A stretch of 64,000 bases of DNA from NCBI RefSeq assembly GCF_963678635.1, contig NC_087069.1, positions 48,068,276 to 48,132,275 of the forward strand, written 5' to 3'. Each line of letters starts with the position of its first letter. The first letter of the stretch is position 1. Below are positions 32,101 through 39,111 of the stretch, piece after piece. The notes beneath the pieces are model-generated. The model worked only from the letters and a program-made list of their open reading frames with translations, did not search any database and was not told the DNA's origin. A program made the translations under genes and the position numbers. Source of the DNA: Symsagittifera roscoffensis (Eukaryota; Xenacoelomorpha; Acoela; Convolutidae).

Positions 32101-34346
32101 CAGGAAAAAATCTTGCATTACCAGACACCTTAAGTCGAAATACACCACCTGAATTACTTACACGAAAAACAACAGTTGAAATACCCAAAAACATAAAATT
32201 CTACCTTGCAGAAAACGAAACATCACCCCGATTGGAATGCAAATATGCAGTAAAAACTGATATTGAACAATCACAAATAAATAATTTACAACATTTCCCA
32301 CTATATTTAGATTGTCAAAATAATCATTATGAAGTTGACCTACTTGGAACATCAACTTTCAAACCAATCCCATATTCTCAATGGATAAAAAATAACACCC
32401 AACAAAAACGAACAAAACAACACCCACCTAAGAAAGACCATTTTCCACTAATTGAAAAAGAAGATTTAACTGATAAAATAAATTTATCAGGACCACAAAC
32501 AAATGATTCAAAATACACAATAAATCAAGTTTTTGACCTTCACGACCCACTTGATACAATACCCTTATCTAAATTCGAAATTGAAAACATTTTTCTCCCT
32601 CCAACAGAAACGATTACAATTTCAACACTGAAACAATATCAAAATCTTGACCCGATAATTAGACAGCTGAAATCATGGCACAAATATAAAACTAAACCTA
32701 TCAAAGCAGATTCAACCATTCTAGGAAACAAAACACTCCTCCGATACTTTCGCAAATTTAACAACACAACAATTAACGAAAATACAGACCTTTTAGAGTA
32801 TAACCTGAATGAATCTACAGTTCCATGTCTCCCTTTAAGTATGATTCTCATCGCTTTTAATATTTCACATACACAAAATATTAAAGGACACTCTGGATCA
32901 GAAAAAACATATTCAAATTTTATACAAAATTTTTACTTCCCAAATGCACCAATTTGGATAAAAGTACTATGCAATGATTGTATAGTATGTCAACTAAATA
33001 AACCTTACCCAAATCAAAAACAAATAGCACAAAAACAAGATTTTAAAGGACAAAGTTTGTACTTTAATCATCGTATCTCATTTGATACCAAAGGACCAAT
33101 TTCACCCTCATCAGAAGGAAACTCCTACATTATGGTAATTGTTGACGCATTTACACATTATGTAGCACTTAACCCAGTACCACATTGTAACGCTTATTAC
33201 GCTTACACAACACTCTATGAACACTGGATAGCAAAATTTGGACTACCAGAAATTTTAGTCACAGACAATGGTACAGAATTCATAAATAATGAAATAATAA
33301 CACTATGTCATTTATACAACATTAAACACAAACCACGTACATCTCATGCACCTTGGACAAACGGCTTAGTCGAAGGTATGAACCGTTCACTACAAGAATA
33401 TCTTAGATGTATCATCAACGGAAATGATACAAAATATACCGAATGGTCAGCAGATGTAAAATTATTTCCCTTAGCATATAATTCACAAATTACGACAACA
33501 CTAGGAATGTCACCATACGAAATGGTTTTTAACCAAAAGCCACGCAAACCAATAATGTTTACAGCAAATTCCCATAAAAACGCACAAGGTTATTGTAAAC
33601 CAAATAAAGATTCAATTTGTTATAACCTACCTTTACATACACACGATGAAGATCATTTTCATCACCCACAAATTCTTAAACTAGCCTCCGGTACACACAC
33701 CGAATGGATTTTAAATAGAGATAAGAAACACAATGAAATTTACCAAAAAATAACGACAAAGTTGTTACAAAGACAAAACATTAATGAACAAATCAATTCA
33801 CGTTTTACACCAGCTTCCGATTTAAAAATTGGAACATTTGTTCTCATACCTAATTTTAATACTCAAAAAGGAATTTCTAAAAAATTACAACCCCTCCGAA
33901 AAGGACCCTACCAAATAATTGCAAGACCCACTGATGTCACATATAAAATTACCGACTCAAACAAAAAAGAAATCGTTCAACATCGAAACAACCTATTACC
34001 TTATTACCCAAAAGAATACGCACTCCGCGAATTAACCCAATTATATTCTTTCACAGGATTAAAAATCATTCAAAATGAACCACATCTGAAAAACACAGAA
34101 CAAAATGATAACCCCACCGAAAATCAAAACACAAAACCAACCGCCACCAAAAACAATACACAAAACCATAAAGAATCTCCAAAACAAAGAAAAAATAGAA
34201 AAATGACAGAACAAATAATACCCCAAGAAGAAATAGACAAATCAGAACATAGAAAAACAACAAGACTCCGAAATCAACCACGTAAAAACTACAAAATGTT
34301 CATTCCCCAATCTAAAATATTAAAGAAAGTAGAATTTAAAAAGTAA
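26124..34346 (+). CDS. gag-pol: Gag-Pol polyprotein, Ty3/Gypsy type, 2740 aa
   Basis: One uninterrupted frame encodes structural and enzymatic parts. Residues 1-600 form an unusually long N-terminal region with Gln/Asn-rich parts. About 602-815 resembles a retrotransposon capsid. A CCHC zinc knuckle is C842-C845-H850-C855. About 905-1075 is Asn/Arg/Ser/Tyr-rich and probably binds RNA. The protease has D1229-S-G-A. Reverse transcriptase spans about 1555-1830, with catalytic D1674 and YLDD at 1737-1740. RNase H shows D1886, E1929 and D1956. Integrase has H2249-H2256-C2283-C2286, D2321-D2381-E2417 (35 residues between the last two), and a GPY module at 2594-2596. All key residues are present, so activity is plausible. 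There is no stop or frameshift between gag and pol, unlike many relatives. The tail is basic and not a clear chromodomain. Confidence 0.93.
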   Translation: MSSTHTPGEESPDDDEIFPFIVDADTDRGQHIFCQNLLVNLFEPGISPCKTEFPDVKIKRQIIDHYLKDICNITQQYGIYSIEFTSPNHNNRTYTIQTDDLDLEFSKVFSEYIKSIQYHNSQRANSIFTNEVFAIIYSYISILENELPLTNVSPTETSKHLRVRHEITLLSSYLNIIKENFTKDDVSQHTKHDLQKILAWFIIDYFTHNIDLIAQARKNFRPQNSNDDTAITEQSDYVWDPEWSHPAFISFPQSISSQAIGTISYIRDYVRVIPLTIDATPLNYNTFLPDTQNNSLNSTVIHNENLNGTRNLTQQDIQTPSHFINEEIVHTTTTQQSISPIRPNLITPRNTNLSQTQVTLQSTVKPSVAPKYSHMDYQTYRPMTIPSKTRKTFTRNNFADHNYNYTHPSKTNYQPQRNFNQYTKPRNWDNPMAQYNSKNFQPNPPQDRSENYPFFQQNKNKKQTSYQMDYLSSDDDFLQPDIFAQNTQEYRKQGIQRTRTNHRNFSPQQIDAQHQQPIQQQNLINTQSFQPIQQQNPMTTHSYQASQMQNEIPLPYYLQQHEITRNQLSNFSQMPNAAESLQMTMNPYLMGGSSITSNKPLMVFTGTDPEYSVEDYLNAVTANLILNIGPEPINTPLHQNWIHRRTALIQTTLDGAAQKWFSVLPLEIKSNWKRFTQEFSKMFDSERNKQQQRVLCNEVRRLSNETIKQIAVRIETLVRKAYSLNTHDYKNTKMTEILMMTLTPQLRKIAIKKRASHPSSIREPDLDFRKLVDKLEQAEITMKLEETENLKLQYVNRIETTPTNINNIQESETDLVEKITEILNIYEKNPNFKGKPSFKKWCNYCRRYGHSISECRQKQQDSQNKPQKYKEPNKSFYQYMKKDQNLPNKNVYSNNSSGKPLPNNTSYTRNQSPYNSSYRGRSPERRNTNNSSQNHYNRPNSRNNYSRSNSNTQRFVSRSNSQPRNNYYPNNQSRNSSYNRNRNYSYNRNRSYSNNRNQNYPNNQSRNNSYNRSNYNRQNNNYQNRSRNNSQNRHSSYNNRYRNYPQSPHRNNNHYNNPNNRHRSSTPKHQRQINQVQANPETTSDPPGIDDTVTDTLQLNQINCTSSDSESDTENTLSINMIKVENDYESVIYEQPFPSHIYENQSEFLQNYYTTPINSTPTTQETNEINTTNQTNKKTKTKCLNTNHIYQNIQKEQPKEKIWTIPFLLESPRNKEFQPPDLEIDFLIDSGAESNIINIPTWNEIKTLHPKLTPLETSSKLATAQGSTLINYGKIQLFLLPTRTMEQSKILNKPFKQIFHITDIKYNIIGIPFISKYIPTINILNSKILIKDKYTKTKETSLTFFQRLNKQPPFFSKFYPIFNQQRKHLKPLSGNIYNFSIKQVHQYDKEQNKQKFYMSDFEFKPIHKFFKITISSIKYLKNSNSDIISLHVYNNTPYQVTLPLGLLGYCETNATISPIHEKAYRVNNILQLLDICQSTILNEELSINKIISNENRNTDYFTKTPYFKPTFNISNYTEDQQKFLTMFNFQHSQITQDEFEKLAKQLIKYSSVYATSKFDVGKISSSLHLPLKPDAIFKKQRASKVPIHLHDKVNRLLDILEQYNIISPVNKEEQPKGNTFINPVIILAKGESLKIVLDARYLNSLIDESKCNWPIEPIQVILTKINGKYFTTADMNSAYNQMPLDEQSRRLTQFVIGNQQYEFNRLFYGISLGPAAFSAFMSKIFRPLILKKNAITYLDDVFMQSQTKDEMFNVLEKYHQILQNENLKAAPDKSHFFLTRVKFLGHNIERKTITPLKSRIDAIQKFQPPTNKKKIQEFLGMLNFLSKYVYKMQLYLRPFYNILRQQNNFEWNTEHQTRFEEIKKLLTEQISNTIPDSNQPFYAMCDASNFGIGAALLQSHNGTNKMNLISANSRLFTQAELRLSTLMRECTAIIYTLTEYEFLILGSQHPTVLFTDHKPIIFLFTQKSNPNHRVYRFQLILMKFPNLHIVWTAGKNLALPDTLSRNTPPELLTRKTTVEIPKNIKFYLAENETSPRLECKYAVKTDIEQSQINNLQHFPLYLDCQNNHYEVDLLGTSTFKPIPYSQWIKNNTQQKRTKQHPPKKDHFPLIEKEDLTDKINLSGPQTNDSKYTINQVFDLHDPLDTIPLSKFEIENIFLPPTETITISTLKQYQNLDPIIRQLKSWHKYKTKPIKADSTILGNKTLLRYFRKFNNTTINENTDLLEYNLNESTVPCLPLSMILIAFNISHTQNIKGHSGSEKTYSNFIQNFYFPNAPIWIKVLCNDCIVCQLNKPYPNQKQIAQKQDFKGQSLYFNHRISFDTKGPISPSSEGNSYIMVIVDAFTHYVALNPVPHCNAYYAYTTLYEHWIAKFGLPEILVTDNGTEFINNEIITLCHLYNIKHKPRTSHAPWTNGLVEGMNRSLQEYLRCIINGNDTKYTEWSADVKLFPLAYNSQITTTLGMSPYEMVFNQKPRKPIMFTANSHKNAQGYCKPNKDSICYNLPLHTHDEDHFHHPQILKLASGTHTEWILNRDKKHNEIYQKITTKLLQRQNINEQINSRFTPASDLKIGTFVLIPNFNTQKGISKKLQPLRKGPYQIIARPTDVTYKITDSNKKEIVQHRNNLLPYYPKEYALRELTQLYSFTGLKIIQNEPHLKNTEQNDNPTENQNTKPTATKNNTQNHKESPKQRKNRKMTEQIIPQEEIDKSEHRKTTRLRNQPRKNYKMFIPQSKILKKVEFKK

Positions 34347-34818
34347 TTTTAAGATTTTATACTTCACAATCTTGAAACCTCCGTAACATTTTTCATTTCA
34401 ATTTTTCAAAATAACATGCTCACAAGTACGCAATAATTCTAGTTCAAAATAGACCAATAGGATTCATCCAATCCGCCACTTTCTCTAACTCAAACTAAGA
34501 TCAATTAGACGAATAATCTAGAACTCCAGGCACATCTCTAACTATAACTTTACAACCTCCAGGTCAAAAATAAGCAAATCACTCCAACTTGACAGCTAAA
34601 ATAAATATCACCATAATACCGTACCCCTCCCTTATCTAATAACCCAAAGATCAACAATATTTCCCCAACTCAGACCACGAATACCCCCAAAACAAATTTG
34701 ATAACTTAGCCTAAAGTAACAAAATGAAGATTTTAATTAGCCTAAAGTATAAAAATCTCACCATACCCCGGATCATTTGACAAACAAAAATAAAGAAAAA
34801 GACGACCTCCCAGTCACC
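34347..34818 (+). other. Spacer after gag-pol
   Basis: 472 nt without a convincing ORF, A/C-rich like the rest of element A. Possible role as 5' UTR of a subgenomic RNA for the array that follows. No clear acceptor was singled out. Confidence 0.3.
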
Positions 34819-34947
34819 ATGAAAATTGCCCCCAACAATTTTTTACAAAACTCAACCCACTTGTCAAAAAAACTAATAAATAATTCGACCACACTAGAAA
34901 ATCGCCTCAAACAGCAAAAAATATTCGACCAAGAGATCATTTCTTAA
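34819..34947 (+). CDS. Array ORF 1, 42 aa
   Basis: ATG at 34819, and the TAA (34945-34947) is followed directly by the ATG of the next ORF at 34948 with no gap. Polar, Asn/Leu/Lys-rich and probably helical (KLINNSTTLENRLKQQK). Too short to assign. Its value lies in its exact abutment to the next gene. Confidence 0.4.
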   Translation: MKIAPNNFLQNSTHLSKKLINNSTTLENRLKQQKIFDQEIIS

Positions 34948-35178
34948 ATGCTCTTCTCTCAAACAGTTGCTCAAATACTTATAAATTTTAAACATTTTTT
35001 TTCAATACTTGAAGCCTTTATAATATTTCTTTTTGATATACTTGAATATTTTCTAATAATCCTAATCATTTTTTGTAACATTTTTTTAATTTTCTACACT
35101 ATACTCGAACTATTCCTCCAACTTTCCAAAACCCTTGAATATATCCACAGGTACGATTTTAACAACTTGTCTAAATGA
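34948..35178 (+). CDS. Array ORF 2, 76-aa hydrophobic membrane protein
   Basis: Begins immediately after the previous stop. Residues about 20-60 are almost entirely hydrophobic (AFIIFLFDILEYFLIILIIF), enough for one or two membrane helices, followed by a short polar tail. Its TGA overlaps the next ATG (ATGA at 35175-35178). Viroporin-like size and layout, but no family recognised. Confidence 0.5.
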   Translation: MLFSQTVAQILINFKHFFSILEAFIIFLFDILEYFLIILIIFCNIFLIFYTILELFLQLSKTLEYIHRYDFNNLSK

Positions 35179-35363
35179 TACGAACAATTTTCAGTAGAAC
35201 TGATATTTTTTTATTGTTTGTAATTTTCATAACATTTTTATCATCCCTCATTTTGACCATATGTAAATGTATAAAGAAAGCAATCTTCACATTTGCCCTA
35301 GCAACAATCCTTCTAATTCTTTTTTTGGAAGAATATTATAATAAACACAAATTTTCTCACTAA
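35175..35363 (+). CDS. Array ORF 3, 62-aa two-helix membrane protein
   Basis: Starts inside the previous stop (ATGA). Two hydrophobic stretches (IFLLFVIFITFLSSLILTI and FTFALATILLILFL) separated by a short basic loop CKCIKK suggest a helical hairpin, followed by a charged tail. Ends TAA 35361-35363, eight nt before the next open frame. Viroporin-like arrangement, function unknown. Confidence 0.5.
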   Translation: MIRTIFSRTDIFLLFVIFITFLSSLILTICKCIKKAIFTFALATILLILFLEEYYNKHKFSH

Positions 35364-35371
35364 AGTAATAA

Positions 35372-36505
35372 TTCAAAAAACTATCAAAAATTGCTACTCA
35401 ACAATCACAAAGTCAGTCTTCACCGACATCATCCCAAGATAATCCAACACCACCTTCAACTACTCAAAATCCTCAAACATCTACACGAATTTCTTTTCAA
35501 GATAATCCATACACTTTTGAAGAACGGCACGCTCGTTTATCTGAACCACTAGAACCAGTTCAACGACAAGCATCTCTAAGTGAACCAACATATAATCTTT
35601 ACCCAACACTACCACAAGAACTAAGTAGAATACGAAACCTTAGTCAAAACCAAAACACAACAGAAATAAATAGACAAATTATACATCCTCGACGAAATAG
35701 AAATTTTCAAACTCCCCGAGTTCATTTCGAAATACCTCAATCACCATCACAAACCACTCCAGAAAACACCATTGGTATACCACCAGAAACCCCTACGCTT
35801 CTTTCACAACGTAGCACCTCAAGCCTACCATCAGATTACTTAGGTTCAACACCAACATCTGAACAAATACGTGAAAATCCCTTTAACCCCCCAAACCAGG
35901 CATCACGACTACCATATTGGACTACACATTCATTCACACAAGGTGAACCAAATTTAGTCAATGACCCCATAGATATTTCTACGGATACAACAACATCCTC
36001 ATCACTACCAGAAACATTATCACTACCATCAACACCATCAATAAGCCAGTTTTCACCACCACCCTTTAACTTAAATTTTCCAAATAATCTCGACGCCAGA
36101 TATCGAGAACAATCATCAATAAATATTCCTTTAAGATTAGATTGGAATACATTCACAGCACCTCCACCATTATTTGGACAACATCAAGAAAGTAACCGCC
36201 TTCATAACTGGGCACTTAATAGATTACAGTATCGCCAAGATATTCACAACGATATCCGTGATCACAATATTCAAATACTCCAACAAAACAGTTTACAATT
36301 AAAGTTTGAAATCACAGTTAAGTTAAATAACATTACCCAACATCCCTACCCATTAAATCCACCTAACATAACAGCTCAATCACTACCACCACCGTTTATA
36401 ACTACTGAAGTAATATATAAATACGACAGATATACCAAAAACACAATTGGTTACATTACATTTTATAACCCATACTCAGGATTATCATACACATGTATAT
36501 TCTAA
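35372..36505 (+). CDS. Array ORF 4, 377 codons with no methionine
   Basis: Open from just after an in-frame TAA (35369-35371) to TAA at 36503-36505. I find no ATG codon anywhere in frame. The first two thirds is Ser/Pro/Thr/Gln-rich (for example SSPTSSQDNPTPPSTTQNP). The last third looks folded (NRLHNWALNRLQYRQDIHND, IYKYDRYTKNTIGYITFY). Length and composition argue that it is coding. It overlaps the glycoprotein ATG by 13 nt. A frameshift from ORF 3 cannot reach it because this frame is closed at 35369. Splicing to an upstream ATG or a non-AUG start is required. No homologue recognised. Confidence 0.6.
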   Translation, partial: FKKLSKIATQQSQSQSSPTSSQDNPTPPSTTQNPQTSTRISFQDNPYTFEERHARLSEPLEPVQRQASLSEPTYNLYPTLPQELSRIRNLSQNQNTTEINRQIIHPRRNRNFQTPRVHFEIPQSPSQTTPENTIGIPPETPTLLSQRSTSSLPSDYLGSTPTSEQIRENPFNPPNQASRLPYWTTHSFTQGEPNLVNDPIDISTDTTTSSSLPETLSLPSTPSISQFSPPPFNLNFPNNLDARYREQSSINIPLRLDWNTFTAPPPLFGQHQESNRLHNWALNRLQYRQDIHNDIRDHNIQILQQNSLQLKFEITVKLNNITQHPYPLNPPNITAQSLPPPFITTEVIYKYDRYTKNTIGYITFYNPYSGLSYTCIF

Positions 36506-39111
36506 AATTATTAATTTTTCTCCAACTCCTTTTTCTAGTAACCTCAAATCAAAACATAAACCCTTCCCCCCGTACAGGACCACAAGATTTATTAGTAACA
36601 CATTACGATTGTGAAGAAAATGAACAAAAAACACTACATAAATATGCAATAAATCAAGTATCACAATGTGAAACAGAACCACAAGCTATAGAAACCACAG
36701 ATGTAATAGCAACACTCTATTCAAAAGCCCGAGCAACAACAGTTACAGGTTATAAATTCACAACGACATTTTCCGAAAAGAAAGTACATTGTTCACAAGT
36801 CTCGAACGGAAACAAAAACCGACTTGACCATGAATCATTCTATCAAAGTAATATAGAACGTCTTTTACATCTCAATCCCGACGATTGTAAAAATGAATTA
36901 CTTAGACTAAACATCACACAAAATAAAAACTCCCAAAGAAAATTAGTTAATTTTCAAGTTTTTTCAGACTCTGTACATCAATCACAACTTGAAAGACACC
37001 AAGGACATATAAAACTAGACGAAAAATACCCGTATAATGGCGCACACGGACGATTAACCTATGACCTACACGATAAACATTGGATACCACACATTGGTAT
37101 AAATAACCCATCAAACTGCAAAGCAGACACAAAAAATAAAGGATACCAAGAAATAATGTTTTTCGATTGGAAAATACAACTCGAAAAAATACAACTCACA
37201 CGAGATTTATCTGATAATACAATGATCTATCAAGGAATCCGATTACCTTGTAAAAATGATCAAGGATATTGCGACCCTACAACAAGAACACAAGCAACAA
37301 TTGTTTGGTTCCCCGAAGATACATGTACAACATTTCAAGTAGCAAAAATACACGCTCGTATGATAAAATTTCACGAAAAATATTTCATACAATCAATTCC
37401 TTATGAACAAGTCCATCCATCACGAAAACTAAGTTCTAATTTTAGAAACATTGACAATATAGAAAATAAATTGACACGTTTTCAAATATATCAAGAAACA
37501 GAACTTGCATGTAAATACAGGAATCCACTTCACAGAACACAATACTCTGAAATATTAGTTGAATACGAAAAAGGATTCGACATGACCACTGGAAAAGTAA
37601 AAATCGACCCATATGCCACAGGTCATCCTCTAAACGAAGGAACATCCTATATACCAGTTAATTTTGAAAAAAGCAACGGACAACCTGGTGGACATCTAAA
37701 ACCTTATGACACCAGAAGCACACGCTTACAAGAATTATCACTAATGAATACTACATATTTCGGTAATATCCACTATGATATTCATTTAGATATGAAACTA
37801 GATTATACAATTAGCCGAATTTTTCAAGAAATGTCACTCTCCGAATTAGAAACACTACACCAACTATGTGAATTAGAACGAACACAAATATTACAATCAC
37901 TTGCACTAGCAGTATTAAAAATACCCTACGCAGGATATTTACTATCAGGAAATAGATCAAATTTTTTAGACTACGAAGGAAACATCTTATGGTTTTATAC
38001 TTGTACTAAAAAAGTATCACCACTATACGTTTTTGAAGATAAACGATGTTATAAAAGAATCCCTATCTTTTATAAGAATAAAGTACATTTCGTGGATACA
38101 CTTTCACGAAGAACTTATTTCTGGGATACCGCAGTCCCATGTGGATCAGAAAATAGCCACAATGTAGTACAACTAAACCCTGATGAAAATAAATATTATC
38201 TTCTCACTCCATATCCCACATTAATGCAATCACTCAAAAAATTTTCACCAGAAAGCATTCGCGCTATCGCTCGAAACCCAAATATAGACTTACAATCAAT
38301 AGGAATCTATTCAAAATCAGATATTCAACATCACATTAGAACACAACAATTCCAAGAATTATTAACACAAATGGACACTATACAAAGACAATCAATTGAC
38401 CAAAATCTACGCAAACTTGCAGAAACCGCAGGTTTTGCCGATATCTACACACAAGACTATAGCGGATATTTTAAAGACATTAAAGATTATATATATCTAA
38501 ACGGTGAAAAATACCGTCCCCAAGATATATCACCAATCAACATTTTTAGCTTTGTTACACTCAAAAATGAGATCCTCGATTTTCTAGGATGGCCCTACTA
38601 CATCTTAGAAAAATTGACTATTTTATACGCAATGTTTAACTTTATTGGATTTCTTTTCTCACTCTTAAAAGGAATCTACAACACATGTGCTATACACACA
38701 CAAGTAAACAGACAAGCAAGCGTAGCACGCATACTCTTTGCAGGATTTTTTGGAATTTTTTCCACATCTATAAACAAAATTCTTTTAGACGCACAAATAA
38801 AAGAATATAACACAAAAATAGCAACACGACAAAATACATACGACGAAGAACATAACAATGTCGACACACAGCCAACGGCACCACAATTACCACCCCTACC
38901 AAATAACCATCCACTATCCCTAGTCCCACGAAATTTTCGAAATTTAGCCATCACACATAATCCAAATTTTCGACTCAATACATCGCAAAGTCCCGTCCAA
39001 CATATAATAACACATCAATCACAAGATGATAATACTTATGAAAAAATTATTGAACAGCCCCATACCACCGCTTTTCAATCTCAAAATAATAATTTTTTTA
39101 GCCCACGATGA
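36493..39111 (+). CDS. env: Envelope-type glycoprotein, 872 aa, intact
   Basis: Begins with a signal peptide (hydrophobic core ILKLLIFLQLLFLV). The ectodomain has HYDC near residue 35, many cysteines and several N-x-S/T sites. CELER lies at 459-463 and AGYLLSGNRS at 480-489. Two hydrophobic segments lie at about 707-729 and 743-765, followed by a cytoplasmic tail of about 105 residues. The order of these motifs matches the broken gene of element B. No obvious furin-type site was seen. It overlaps ORF 4 by 13 nt and shares ATGA with the next gene. Likely role is cell-surface or virion glycoprotein. Likely relatives are jingchuvirus-type glycoproteins rather than baculovirus F-type Env (inference, untested). 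Confidence 0.8.
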   Translation: MYILKLLIFLQLLFLVTSNQNINPSPRTGPQDLLVTHYDCEENEQKTLHKYAINQVSQCETEPQAIETTDVIATLYSKARATTVTGYKFTTTFSEKKVHCSQVSNGNKNRLDHESFYQSNIERLLHLNPDDCKNELLRLNITQNKNSQRKLVNFQVFSDSVHQSQLERHQGHIKLDEKYPYNGAHGRLTYDLHDKHWIPHIGINNPSNCKADTKNKGYQEIMFFDWKIQLEKIQLTRDLSDNTMIYQGIRLPCKNDQGYCDPTTRTQATIVWFPEDTCTTFQVAKIHARMIKFHEKYFIQSIPYEQVHPSRKLSSNFRNIDNIENKLTRFQIYQETELACKYRNPLHRTQYSEILVEYEKGFDMTTGKVKIDPYATGHPLNEGTSYIPVNFEKSNGQPGGHLKPYDTRSTRLQELSLMNTTYFGNIHYDIHLDMKLDYTISRIFQEMSLSELETLHQLCELERTQILQSLALAVLKIPYAGYLLSGNRSNFLDYEGNILWFYTCTKKVSPLYVFEDKRCYKRIPIFYKNKVHFVDTLSRRTYFWDTAVPCGSENSHNVVQLNPDENKYYLLTPYPTLMQSLKKFSPESIRAIARNPNIDLQSIGIYSKSDIQHHIRTQQFQELLTQMDTIQRQSIDQNLRKLAETAGFADIYTQDYSGYFKDIKDYIYLNGEKYRPQDISPINIFSFVTLKNEILDFLGWPYYILEKLTILYAMFNFIGFLFSLLKGIYNTCAIHTQVNRQASVARILFAGFFGIFSTSINKILLDAQIKEYNTKIATRQNTYDEEHNNVDTQPTAPQLPPLPNNHPLSLVPRNFRNLAITHNPNFRLNTSQSPVQHIITHQSQDDNTYEKIIEQPHTTAFQSQNNNFFSPR

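Noticed and set aside
35175-35380. Programmed frameshift from ORF 3 into the Met-less ORF 4
   Set aside because: The ORF 4 frame has a TAA at 35369-35371, after the ORF 3 stop at 35361-35363, so no shift inside ORF 3 can enter it.
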